NCBI RefSeq assembly: GCF_029395675.1
Contig: NZ_CP115184.1
Span: 1,054,001 to 1,118,000 of the forward strand
Direction of reading: 5' to 3'
DNA from: Janibacter cremeus
Lineage (GTDB): Bacteria > Actinomycetota > Actinomycetes > Actinomycetales > Dermatophilaceae
DNA: 64,000 bases
Positions within the stretch are counted from its first letter, which is position 1, and each line of letters opens with the position of its first letter. Below, in pieces: positions 8,618 through 15,999 of the stretch. The position numbers and the translations under genes are program-made. The notes beneath the pieces were generated by a model. The model saw only the letters and a list, made by a program, of their open reading frames with translations. It searched no databases and was not told where the DNA came from.

Positions 8618-10057
8618 ATGACCAGCGCCCCCTCCACCCGCGTGCGCACCCGCCACCTGGCCGCAGCCCTCGTGGCCGCCGCCCTGACGATCGCCCCGGC
8701 CATCGCCACTCCCTCCTCTCCCCCGGCCGCCGCAGCCACCCACAGCGGGACCGCCGAGACCACCGTCTCCGCGTCGCTGTCGGCGACCAAGACCAAGGAC
8801 GGCGCGCGCGCCACCATCTCCGGGCGCGTCACCACCACCGGCCGCGCACGCCCACTCAAGCTCCAGCGCCGCGCCACCAACACCGGCACCTGGCGCTCCG
8901 TCAAGCGCGCCACCAGCCGCGACGACGGCCGCTACACCCTCACCTTGCCCATCCGCTACGGCTGGCACACCTACCGCGTGCGCGCCACCGCGACCACGAC
9001 CCACCGCGCCGGCACCTCCCGGCAACGCACCCACCGCCGCTACGGCTCGACCGCCATCACCCTGCACGCCCACGCAACCAGCCTCTCCGGCAAGGTCACC
9101 TCCCGTGACTACAGCGGTCGCACCGTCCACCTCTACCAGCGCGATGACACCCGCTGGGTCAAGATCAGCTCCACCAGCACCACCAGCTCCGGCACGTACA
9201 CCTTCCCCCTGCCCGTCACCACCGACCCGCGCACGTACCGGACCGTGGCCGCCACCACCCGCACCGCCCACGCACGCAGCAGCCCCTGGGTACAGGCCCA
9301 CCACCAGGCACCCGCTACCTCCCTCGTGCCCACCGCAGCCACCACGGGAGTCCCCACCTCCCACACCCTCAGCCCCTCAGACGGGATGACGGTCACCAAG
9401 GACGGGACCGTCATCGACGGCCTGGACGTCAGCGGCCGAATCGTCATCGACGCCGACAACGTGACCGTCCGCAACACCCGGGTGCGCACCGGCACCAGCC
9501 TCTACCCCATCCACATCACCTCTGGCACGCGCGGTACCCGCATCGAGCACGTGGAGGTCGACAACAAGGGCGGCACCGGGATCGGCATCTTCGCCCAGGG
9601 CTCCGCGACCATCCGCAACGCCAACATCCACTCCGCTGAGGACGGCCTCCGCATCCAAGCCGACAACGTGCTCATCGCCCACTCCTACATCCACCACCTC
9701 CAGCGCCAGCCCGGCGGCCACCACGACACGATCCAGATCCGCAAGGGTGATCACGTCACCATCACCGGCAACAACCTCCAGCCGTACAACGCAGCCACCG
9801 GCGACCGGATGAACGCAGCACTCCAGGTCGGCTCCCTCGTCGGCACCGACCCGATCACCGAGCTGCTCGTCACCGACAACCTGATGAACGGCGGCAACTT
9901 CACCGTCAACGGCGGCGGCCGCGGCGAAATCGACAGCGCCCGCTACGCCGGGAACCGCTTCGGCCGCGACTTCCGATACGGCGCCGTCGGCAACCTCCAG
10001 AACAGCGTGTGGGAAAAGACCAACGTCTGGCACGACACCGGCCAGCCCGTGCGCTGA
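8618..10057 (+). CDS. Secreted right-handed beta-helix protein
   Basis: 479 residues from ATG 8618 (MTSAPS). The signal peptide is RHLAAALVAAALTIAPAIA with an AxA-type cleavage near residue 50. Two beta-sandwich repeats follow at ~60-150 and ~155-230 (each with an SGRV/SGKV start, a PLKLQRR or TVHLYQR strand and a DGRYTLTLP or SGTYTFPLP strand), then from ~250 a parallel beta-helix with repeated IVIDADNVTVRNTRV / ATIRNANIHSAEDGLRI / VTITGNNL rungs. The fold is that of polysaccharide lyases and surface glycan-binding proteins; no catalytic set can be assigned. Third positions are nearly all C/G with many ACC and CAC codons, unlike its neighbours, suggesting transfer. Confidence 0.8.
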   Translation: MTSAPSTRVRTRHLAAALVAAALTIAPAIATPSSPPAAAATHSGTAETTVSASLSATKTKDGARATISGRVTTTGRARPLKLQRRATNTGTWRSVKRATSRDDGRYTLTLPIRYGWHTYRVRATATTTHRAGTSRQRTHRRYGSTAITLHAHATSLSGKVTSRDYSGRTVHLYQRDDTRWVKISSTSTTSSGTYTFPLPVTTDPRTYRTVAATTRTAHARSSPWVQAHHQAPATSLVPTAATTGVPTSHTLSPSDGMTVTKDGTVIDGLDVSGRIVIDADNVTVRNTRVRTGTSLYPIHITSGTRGTRIEHVEVDNKGGTGIGIFAQGSATIRNANIHSAEDGLRIQADNVLIAHSYIHHLQRQPGGHHDTIQIRKGDHVTITGNNLQPYNAATGDRMNAALQVGSLVGTDPITELLVTDNLMNGGNFTVNGGGRGEIDSARYAGNRFGRDFRYGAVGNLQNSVWEKTNVWHDTGQPVR

Positions 10058-10114
10058 CCCGACACCGCCCCACCCACGTCTTGGATCCATCCCATCGCAC
10101 GCCCAGTCCCTGAA

Positions 10115-10187
10115 AACCACGAAACCTCGGTCAGATTCGACATCTGACCGAGGTTTCGTGAACCGAAGTCCACCAGTTTCGTGAACT
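10115..10187. repeat. Direct repeat copy A with 19-bp palindrome
   Basis: About 73 bp shared with 12127-12200. It contains perfect inverted arms 10118-10136 and 10142-10160 around a 5-nt loop, then GTTTCGTGAAC (10176-10186), whose reverse complement reappears at 10205-10215. It lies 58 bp after the beta-helix stop, so on an RNA it would be a strong hairpin, but no U-tract follows. The two copies are in the same orientation and about 2.0 kb apart, bounding a decayed segment. Confidence 0.85.
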
Positions 10188-10303
10188 CCTTGTGTGTGTG
10201 AGGCGTTCACGAAACGCTCGTAGAGCGGGCTGTAGGGCATGTCCTTGGAGGAGCCTGCCCCCACCCTCCAGGCACTGGATATTGCCCCGCCCGAGAGCCC
10301 GGC

Positions 10304-10690
10304 CTACTGGCCCGCGGCTAGGTCGGCAACAAGCTTCTGGGCAAGGGCGCGCTCTCGCGGACCGTCGTGTTCGGCGAGGTCAGCGGCGATGACCTGCTCG
10401 CTGGTGACCCCATCGTGGATCCCAGTCACCGTTGATGACGTGGACGACCACATTCGCACGCGCATCAGCGACCGGGGCCAAGAGGTCGGCCTCGACGAGA
10501 GCATTGAGGTCGTCGGTTCGCAGATAGCCCTCGACTGCGTCTCCGGCCGAGATCTGCGACGCCGGTAGAGACACGCCGGAAGGGTGGAATCGTGGGTCCT
10601 CACACACGGCCGACAGGTCAGACGTGATGCGTTGATGCACCCGCGCGCTTGTCACCCCGAGGCGCCCGACCGCAGAACCTCCACCAAGGG
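10304..10690 (-). pseudogene. Frameshifted AbiEi-like/DNA-binding protein remnant
   Basis: Read on the minus strand, one frame gives an ordered sequence (RFHPSGVSLPASQISAGDAV, then EGYLRTDDLNALVEADLL and ANVVVHVINGDW) down to about 10420. The continuation that makes sense, VTSEQVIAADLAEHDGPRE and then LAQKLVADLAAG up to the stop at 10304, is in a different frame. This points to a single-gene relic with a frameshift near 10405-10430. The pattern (long interdomain helix, NVVVHVI strand, AADLAEH helix) resembles the C-terminal part of actinobacterial AbiEi-type antitoxin/regulator proteins; that assignment is tentative. No intact start was found. Confidence 0.45.
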
Positions 10691-10699
10691 AGCTGAGCG

Positions 10700-11001
10700 T
10701 CCAGGCCACCTTCCACAGCGCGGTCCCAAGACCACCGCGAGCACCTCCCCGCGAAGGGAGCCCTCCCCAACATCTTCGGCACCGCCCGCGCCGGCAAGAC
10801 CGCACGCAAGGGCACCTGGACCCCCACCCCCAGCACATACCGCTACCGGCGGTGCGAGCTGGGGGTCTCGTCATCAATGGCAAGACCGGCACCCGGTACA
10901 AGGTCACGCACCGACTGCGGCCGCCCTCACCTCTCACCCATCCCCAAAACGCCGGAAGCACCCCCTGGAAGTACCCCACCGGGCCAGGCATGCGGGCGTG
11001 A
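10700..11001 (+). pseudogene. Remnant of a secreted/surface repeat protein
   Basis: At 10765-10860 one plus-strand frame encodes LPNIFGTARAGKTARKGTWT followed by a PTPSTYRYR strand. After a frameshift near 10850-10865 another frame encodes GLVINGKTGTRYKVT and stays open to a stop at 10999-11001. Together they match the repeat unit of actinobacterial cell-wall and secreted proteins (G-T-x-K-x-GK-T ... GTWTPTPxxYxYxWYR-G-xxINGxTGTxYxVT). No start codon, signal sequence or second unit is seen, so this is a decayed fragment, possibly from a gene like the neighbouring secreted beta-helix protein. Confidence 0.5.
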
Positions 11002-11023
11002 ACCCTTCGAGGACGACCGCGGG

Positions 11024-11488
11024 TCAGACCGTCACGAGACGAGTCACGTCGGGCCGGACCGGCTGCAGGATCGTCAACCACGACTCGTCGATGACGGTGA
11101 CCGAGAGCTGGTACCCCCACAGCTGCCAGGTGCTCGCGTAGTACGTCACCCCGTCGATGACCAGCAGATCGGTACGGGCACGGTTCGTGACGTGTTCGCC
11201 TGGCTCGTCGCGGTAGGCAAAGTCGACGACCCGCTTCGGCAAGCGAATCCCGGACTCAACCAGCTGGTCGACCAAGCCGGACGCCTGAACACCGGGGATG
11301 CTGCGCGCGTCCTCGGCCTCCTCGCCGACCGCGAACGAGAACGTCGACAGTTCCACCGCCCGCACACCCTTGACGCCACTCTCCGGCGCCACCACCGCAC
11401 GATTGACACCGGACCCCGTCGGCTCGTGCCGGGTCTCCCAGAACTCGGGAACCGACTCCTCGTCGGCGAACCAGAACTTACGCACCAC
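11024..11488 (-). CDS. Hypothetical protein inside the repeat-bounded segment
   Basis: 154 residues from GTG 11488 (a second GTG follows at 11485). A GAGGAG Shine-Dalgarno sits about 6 nt upstream (plus strand 11493-11498), which supports a real gene. The N-terminus VRKFWFADEESVPEFWETRH is rich in aromatics; the middle is LSTFSFAVGEEAEDARSIPG and the C-terminus ends in SWLTILQPVRPDVTRLVTV. No signal peptide, membrane segment or recognised motif is present. It is the only intact-looking gene of normal size between the two direct repeats; its function is unknown. Confidence 0.55.
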   Translation of the reverse strand: MVRKFWFADEESVPEFWETRHEPTGSGVNRAVVAPESGVKGVRAVELSTFSFAVGEEAEDARSIPGVQASGLVDQLVESGIRLPKRVVDFAYRDEPGEHVTNRARTDLLVIDGVTYYASTWQLWGYQLSVTVIDESWLTILQPVRPDVTRLVTV

Positions 11489-11499
11489 ACGCTCCTCTC

Positions 11500-11878
11500 G
11501 CTACGCTCCGCACGGTGACTTGGCCAGTCTGGTGGTTGCGATGTAGTTCAACACGTCGCAGCCTCCGGAGTCGGTACGCCGGGTCGTCAGCCGGGCAGAC
11601 ACCGACGCCAGCCGCGACGAAGGTGAGCAGACAGTGATGGGGCAGCGCAGAGACCGCATATGCGGCCTCGACCAGCACAGTCAGATCGACCAGGGGCGCC
11701 AGAGCACCGGGGCTGCGGGCCTCCGGCCACGTGCACCGTGGGCCACTCCCGCCTTCAGTGCAGCATCCGCCAAGACCGCACTCAGGTGCGCCCAACTTCG
11801 AGCTCCACCCACGGCTCTTGCGTTGGAGTGCATCAATGCGTGCAGTGACCAAGCTGCATCAGTGGAGATGCGCCGCAT
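11500..11878 (-). other. Possible decayed coding sequence
   Basis: A 65-residue minus-strand ORF (ATG 11878 to stop 11681) begins MRRISTDAAWSLHALMHSNA. An overlapping frame downstream continues with protein-like sequence (LVDLTVLVEAAYAVSALPHH, LLTFVAAGV). The pair may be one gene split by a frameshift, or chance frames. Base composition is less GC-rich than the surrounding chromosome (for example gcatatgcgg near 11655). No family is recognised. Confidence 0.25.
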
Positions 11879-11920
11879 GACGCCAACTGGAGGGCCTGCC
11901 CGGACTCTCCAACCGGGGAC

Positions 11921-12094
11921 CTACTCCGCGAGCGGCTCGCCCACTTGTGTCAGGAAGGAACGGGCAATGTTCATCCACTCCTGTGGAGTTGCGCCCTCCA
12001 CCCAGATCTCGAGGTACTCCTCCGGGGCGAGCCCCATCGGCGCAGGGTTCAAGAGAGCACGGTCATAGTCGGCGAACGGTGATGTGCCCTTCAC
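11921..12094 (-). CDS. Small ORF, 57 residues, possible gene fragment
   Basis: Starts GTG 12094 and stops TAG at 11921-11923. It encodes SPFADYDRALLNPAPMGLAP, then EEYLEIWVEGATPQEWMNIA and RSFLTQVGEPLAE, which has the amphipathic, aromatic-containing look of a genuine protein. The frame stays open upstream into direct-repeat copy B, so the gene may have been cut by that repeat. No SD is evident and the function is unknown. Confidence 0.35.
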   Translation of the reverse strand: MKGTSPFADYDRALLNPAPMGLAPEEYLEIWVEGATPQEWMNIARSFLTQVGEPLAE

Positions 12095-12126
12095 GGACCC
12101 AGCCGTCGCGTGCCTGACGGCCTCAG

Positions 12127-12200
12127 AACCACGAAACCTCGGGCAGATTCACCATCTGACCGAGGTTTCGTGAACCAGATCCACACGTTTCGTGAACCCC
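12127..12200. repeat. Direct repeat copy B with 19-bp palindrome
   Basis: Second copy of the 10115-10187 element. The arms are 12130-12148 and 12154-12172 with one mismatch (G at 12142 where copy A has T), a 5-nt loop, and the downstream GTTTCGTGAAC box at 12187-12197. It ends 8 bp from the 3' end of tRNA-Leu, which is transcribed towards it, so the hairpin could also terminate the tRNA transcript. The tRNA 3' sequence itself is not duplicated at copy A. Confidence 0.85.
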
Positions 12201-12207
12201 TCTTGGG

Positions 12208-12293
12208 TGTCCGAGGGGGGACTTGAACCCCCATGCCCTAATACGGGCACTAGCACCTCAAGCTAGCGCGTCTGCCAATTCCGCCACCCGGAC
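12208..12293 (-). tRNA. tRNA-Leu (anticodon GAG)
   Basis: 86 nt. The acceptor stem is GTCCGGG/CTCGGAC (one G-U pair) with discriminator A at 12208 and no encoded CCA. The anticodon stem CTAGC/GCTAG encloses loop TTGAGGT, giving GAG, which reads CUC/CUU leucine codons. A long class II variable arm (TGCCCGTATTAGGGCA) and a T-arm with GGTTCAAGTC are visible. It is a single tRNA gene, not part of a cluster, at the edge of the accessory stretch. Confidence 0.97.
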
Positions 12294-12395
12294 GAGTGGT
12301 GCTGACCGGCGGTTGGGGCCACCGGGGCAACGACGAGAAACTTTACACGGGGATGCGCCCGGGATGAAATCCGGGACGGGACACAGGCTGCACCC

Positions 12396-12888
12396 GTGCT
12401 CGAGACCGTCACCGCGACCCGATTCGCGGTCCCCCTGCGCGAAGGGGGGCTCCCTCCCCGGACTCGTCGAGGCCGACGACCTGGGGATGTACGTCGTGAA
12501 GTTCCGCGGCGCCGGCCAGGGCCTGAAGGTGCTCGTCGCCGAGATCCTCGTCGGGGAGATCGCGCGGCGCCTGGGCATCCCGGTCCCCCGGCTGGCCGTC
12601 GTCGACCTGGCCAAGGACATCGCCCGCTACGAGGCCGACGAGGAGGTCCAGGACCTGCTCACGGCCTCGGTCGGCACCAACCTCGGTCTGGACTACCTGC
12701 CCGGCTCCTTCGGCTACGACGGGTCGCGACCGGCGACACGGGAGGAGGCGGAGCCGATCGTCTGGCTCGATGCCTTCACGGCCAATGTCGACAGGACGTG
12801 GGCCAACCCCAACCTGCTCGTGTGGGGCGGGCGACCGTGGGCCATCGACCACGGTGCGGCCCGACTCCTCGACCGGCTCGTGCGCTAG
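12396..12888 (+). pseudogene. HipA-like kinase, frameshifted and truncated
   Basis: Begins GTG 12396 (LETVTATRFAVPLREGG). A run of six G at 12443-12448 shifts the frame; with five Gs it would read REGGSLPGLVEADDLG as in the actinobacterial HipA-like kinase family. The downstream frame is then intact ([61 protein letters not shown]) and stops at 12886-12888. Family members run to ~250 residues, so roughly the last third is missing; the reading ends exactly where the convergent HNH gene ends. The G-run lies within a CGAAGGGGG motif. A sequencing slip could explain the frameshift, but not the truncation. Confidence 0.8.
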
Positions 12889-14486
12889 GCCGCATGGAGC
12901 CCCTCGAGGTGGACCTCGAGGCGGGAACGGGTCAGCGTCGGCGGCACTGGCTCGCGCGGGTGGGGGATGTCGCGTCCCACCCCGAGCAGGGGTGGTGCGG
13001 GACAGCGATGGTCCTGCCCGTGGGTGGTGGTCAGTCGTACCTGGTGGGGCCGGTCGCCGGGATCGAGCCCGGTGGCCGTCACAGTGGCTCGCCAACCGGG
13101 GGTCTCCTTGTCGAGGTTGTGCCGTTCGCACAGGCCCCACCCGTTGATCGCGTTGGTCCGACCGCCATCCGCTGCGGGGTGGGCATGATCGACCTGTCTC
13201 GTCGGGGCATCGCACCAGGGCACGCGGCAGGTGGCATCACGCAGGGTGATCAAAGCGCGCAGAGCGCCGGTGTGGAACCGTTGCCGTGACTCCATCGCGA
13301 CCAGGTTCCGCCCGTCCGGTGGCGTGAACAGCCGCCGCAACCAGATCCCCGGGCTGTGGTCACCCTCGGACCCGGCGGACTCGAGCTGGTCCAGGAGACG
13401 AGTCAGGTGCTCACGGGCGCTGTGCGCCGGCAGGGCACCCCATCCGGGCACCTCGACCGCCCCGCCATCCCCGCTCGTGCCATCACCCGCGGTCCCGTGG
13501 CCCGCGGCTCCGTGGCCCGCATCGGCGGACACCGGGTCGTCGTCGTCCGGCTCGTCACGGGTGGGCAGGAGCGTCGTGTCGCTCATGACCAGACCGACCT
13601 CGACGGGCTGCGCCTGACCCTCATCCCGCCCGGACAGACGCTCCAGTGCGGTGTCGGCCATCCACGCGCCCCGGCTGCGCTCGTCCGCCGTACGCTCGGC
13701 GTCGACCTGCGGGTCACCCGTCGCAACGAATCGCGCCGCCTCCGCCGCAGTCAGCGACGCGTGGGCACCGACCACGTCCGTCAATGGACCCAGGACCGAG
13801 AGCCACGCCATCCCGTCCGGCGCCGGGCGCGTGCTCACCCTGCGGGAGGCGACGGCCTTCTCGTTGCGCCTGACCACACTGGCCGGGTCGATAACGGTGC
13901 ACGCCCGGTGGGCGGCGCCCCTCAGCGCGCGGTCGCCCAACAGGGCCAGGTCCCCGGCCAGGCGGCGATCGGCCTCCCTGCGGTCCTGCGGCGACAAGCA
14001 GGTCGTCTCCTGGGCGACGACGCCCGCCCTGGACTCGCTCACCCGTCCGGCAGTCAACGCGGACATCGTCTGCGGCAGGACGGAGCACCAGGCCCGTGCG
14101 GTGGCCACGTGCCGATCGGCCTGCGCCGGCGAGCACCGCCGCGCCAGAGCGACCTCGCTGCGCGCCGCGCTGGTCCGCCGACGGGCCTCGCCGCGCGTGA
14201 TCTCCTCACGCGCCCGAGCGGCTGATGCGTCCTGCTCCACCTGCTCCACGAAGTGCACCGTCGCCCGCGCCTGCACCGCCGAGACCGCGGACTTGATCTC
14301 CTCCGCCACCGTGATCACCTGCAGGCACTCCGCCCGGGTCAGTCCATCCACGGCCGTCAGCCCCGAGAGCCACTCACGGGTGTCGCCCAACAACTCCGTT
14401 ACCCCGGGAAGACCCGTGACCACGTCAGCCGTGTCGCCCTCGGCCGCGCGTCCCCTCGGCGCGTCGGTGTCGACTGTCACGATCAC
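12885..14486 (-). CDS. DUF222 and HNH endonuclease domain protein (13E12 repeat family)
   Basis: 533 residues. DUF222 occupies about 60-330, followed by an acidic/Gly-rich linker ([19 protein letters not shown]) and a C-terminal HNH nuclease: [18 protein letters not shown] with GLCERHN giving the two Cys/His zinc pairs and catalytic His. GTG 14486 is preferred because a GAGGAGGGG SD precedes it by 6 nt; earlier starts at 14519 or 14534 would run over the SOS box at 14527-14542. Members are often multicopy and mobile-like, and some mycobacterial ones are reported to be LexA-controlled. DNA cleavage or homing is inferred from the HNH motif. Its stop shares CTAG with the HipA remnant stop. Confidence 0.88.
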   Translation of the reverse strand: MIVTVDTDAPRGRAAEGDTADVVTGLPGVTELLGDTREWLSGLTAVDGLTRAECLQVITVAEEIKSAVSAVQARATVHFVEQVEQDASAARAREEITRGEARRRTSAARSEVALARRCSPAQADRHVATARAWCSVLPQTMSALTAGRVSESRAGVVAQETTCLSPQDRREADRRLAGDLALLGDRALRGAAHRACTVIDPASVVRRNEKAVASRRVSTRPAPDGMAWLSVLGPLTDVVGAHASLTAAEAARFVATGDPQVDAERTADERSRGAWMADTALERLSGRDEGQAQPVEVGLVMSDTTLLPTRDEPDDDDPVSADAGHGAAGHGTAGDGTSGDGGAVEVPGWGALPAHSAREHLTRLLDQLESAGSEGDHSPGIWLRRLFTPPDGRNLVAMESRQRFHTGALRALITLRDATCRVPWCDAPTRQVDHAHPAADGGRTNAINGWGLCERHNLDKETPGWRATVTATGLDPGDRPHQVRLTTTHGQDHRCPAPPLLGVGRDIPHPREPVPPTLTRSRLEVHLEGLHAA

Positions 14487-14526
14487 GGTCTTCCCCTCCT
14501 CATGGAGTGCCCGGCTCATGTTCCAT

Positions 14527-14542
14527 TCGAACATGTGTTCGA
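14527..14542. promoter_or_regulatory. LexA (SOS) box
   Basis: TCGAACATGTGTTCGA is a perfect 16-bp palindrome matching the actinobacterial SOS consensus TCGAAC-N4-GTTCGA. It lies 41 bp upstream of the DUF222/HNH start codon and 57 bp from the divergent PEBP gene, so LexA could control either or both. No other copy was noticed elsewhere in the window; the promoter of uvrA is outside it. Confidence 0.85.
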
Positions 14543-14598
14543 CAAAGTGTCAACAGGGCACCCTCGGAATCGGCGGGCGAGCATCTAGGGTCGGAAGC

Positions 14599-15135
14599 AT
14601 GGACTTCACACGACCGACCGCACCAGACCCCTACGAGATGCTCCCGGCCACGGCGTCCTTCGACGTCTCCAGCGAGGACTTCGTCGACGGCGCAACCCTG
14701 CCCGACGCGCAGGTCGCCTCCGGGGGCAACCGCAGTCCGCAGCTGTCCTGGTCCGGCGCGCCCGAGGGGACGAAGAGCTTCGCCGTCTCCTGCTTCGACC
14801 CGGACGCACCCACCCCGGCCGGCTTCTGGCACTGGACCGTGGTCGACCTGCCCGCTGACACGACCTCGCTGCCGGCGGACGCCGGAGCCGAGGGTGGCGC
14901 GAACCTCCCCGAGGGCGCCTTCATGACCACGACGGACAACGGCACCAGGGACTTCGGTGGGGCCGCCCCACCGGAGGGTGACATGGCGCACCGCTACGTC
15001 TTCGCGGTGCACGCCCTGGACGTCGAGCCGGGTGGCCTGGGCATCGACGGTGACGTCAGCTGCACGGTCGCGGCCTTCACCTACCTGCCCCACACGCTCG
15101 GCCGGGCCGTCATCACGGGCACCTACCAGGCCTGA
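14599..15135 (+). CDS. YbhB/YbcL family Raf kinase inhibitor-like protein (PEBP)
   Basis: 178 residues from ATG 14599. The phosphatidylethanolamine-binding fold is shown by [35 protein letters not shown] (Asp-x-Asp and the His of the anion pocket), [13 protein letters not shown] and [11 protein letters not shown]. These small cytosolic proteins bind anionic ligands; the physiological ligand in bacteria is unknown. No signal peptide is present. It is transcribed away from the HNH gene, with the SOS box between them. Confidence 0.93.
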   Translation: MDFTRPTAPDPYEMLPATASFDVSSEDFVDGATLPDAQVASGGNRSPQLSWSGAPEGTKSFAVSCFDPDAPTPAGFWHWTVVDLPADTTSLPADAGAEGGANLPEGAFMTTTDNGTRDFGGAAPPEGDMAHRYVFAVHALDVEPGGLGIDGDVSCTVAAFTYLPHTLGRAVITGTYQA

Positions 15136-15180
15136 GTCCGGCTGCGGGCCTGCGGTGCCGTGGGCCGGCGGGTCTGCGGG

Positions 15181-15990
15181 TCAGCGCACCCGCAGCTCCC
15201 ACGCAGCCACGGCACCCGCGGCCGCGACGTTGAGCGAGTCGACCACACCGGTCATCGGGATCGTCACGGTGAGGTCGACCTGCCCGAGGGTCCGGCGCGC
15301 CAATCCGTCGCCCTCGGTGCCCAGGACCAGCGCGAGACGCTCGGGCGGGTCGGCCGACAGCTCGTCGAGCCCGACCGCGTCCGGCGCCAACGCCAGCGCC
15401 GCCACCGTGAACCCGGCCTCGCGCAACGCCTCGATGCCGCCGGGCCACGGGTCGATACGCGTCCACGGCACCTGGAAGACCGTGCCCATCGAGACCCGGA
15501 TGGCCCGCCGGTAGAGCGGGTCGGCGCACCGGGGTGTCACGAGGACGGCGTCCGTCCCCAGCGCCGCCGCCGAGCGGAAGACGGCACCGACGTTGGTGTG
15601 GTCGACGACGTCCTCGATCACCAGCACCCGCCGGGCTCCGGCGAGCACCTCGGCCAGCGAGGGCAGCTGCGGGCGGTGCATCGAGGCCAGCGCACCGCGG
15701 TGGAGGTTGTACCCGGTGATCCCCTCGATGACCTCCGCCGTCCCGGTGTAGACCGGGACCCCCTTCGCCTCCGCCTCCTCGACGATGTCGGCGAGGTCGG
15801 TCAACCACCGCTCCCCCATGAGGAAGGCGCGCGGCTCGTGGCCGGTGGACAGGGCGCGGCGGATGACCTTCTCGCTCTCGGCGAGGTAGAGGCCGCCGGC
15901 CGGCTCGAGGAGGCGGCGCATCTTCACGTCGGTGAGCCCGACGAAGTCGCGCAGGCGCTCGTCGCCGGGGTCGGTGATGGTGATGGGCAC
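15181..15990 (-). CDS. TrmH/SpoU family RNA 2'-O-methyltransferase
   Basis: 269 residues. An N-terminal RNA-binding domain (L30-like, FVGLTDVKMRRLLEP, GLYLAESEKVIRRAL) precedes the SPOUT domain with the three SpoU motifs: EDVVDHTNVGAVFRSAAALG, LALVLGTEGDGL and IPMTGVVDSLNVAAAGAV, which form the knotted SAM site. It probably methylates rRNA or tRNA ribose; which nucleotide cannot be told. It ends 45 bp from the convergent PEBP gene and starts 9 bp after the stop of the upstream TauE/SafE gene. Confidence 0.92.
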   Translation of the reverse strand: MPITITDPGDERLRDFVGLTDVKMRRLLEPAGGLYLAESEKVIRRALSTGHEPRAFLMGERWLTDLADIVEEAEAKGVPVYTGTAEVIEGITGYNLHRGALASMHRPQLPSLAEVLAGARRVLVIEDVVDHTNVGAVFRSAAALGTDAVLVTPRCADPLYRRAIRVSMGTVFQVPWTRIDPWPGGIEALREAGFTVAALALAPDAVGLDELSADPPERLALVLGTEGDGLARRTLGQVDLTVTIPMTGVVDSLNVAAAGAVAAWELRVR

Positions 15991-15999
15991 GGGACGAGG

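Noticed and set aside
10115..10160. Intrinsic terminator of the beta-helix gene
   Set aside because: The hairpin is strong, but there is no T-tract, and the same unit occurs at 12127-12172 with different neighbours, so a repeat element is the better description.
12127..12293. Classical attL/attR created by duplication of the tRNA-Leu 3' end
   Set aside because: The tRNA 3' sequence has no second copy near 10.1-10.2 kb; only the palindromic repeat is duplicated, so tRNA-site integration is not shown.
13440..13540. Short tandem cgtggcccgcgg units
   Set aside because: They encode the Gly/Ala/His linker between the DUF222 and HNH domains; no wider repeat structure.
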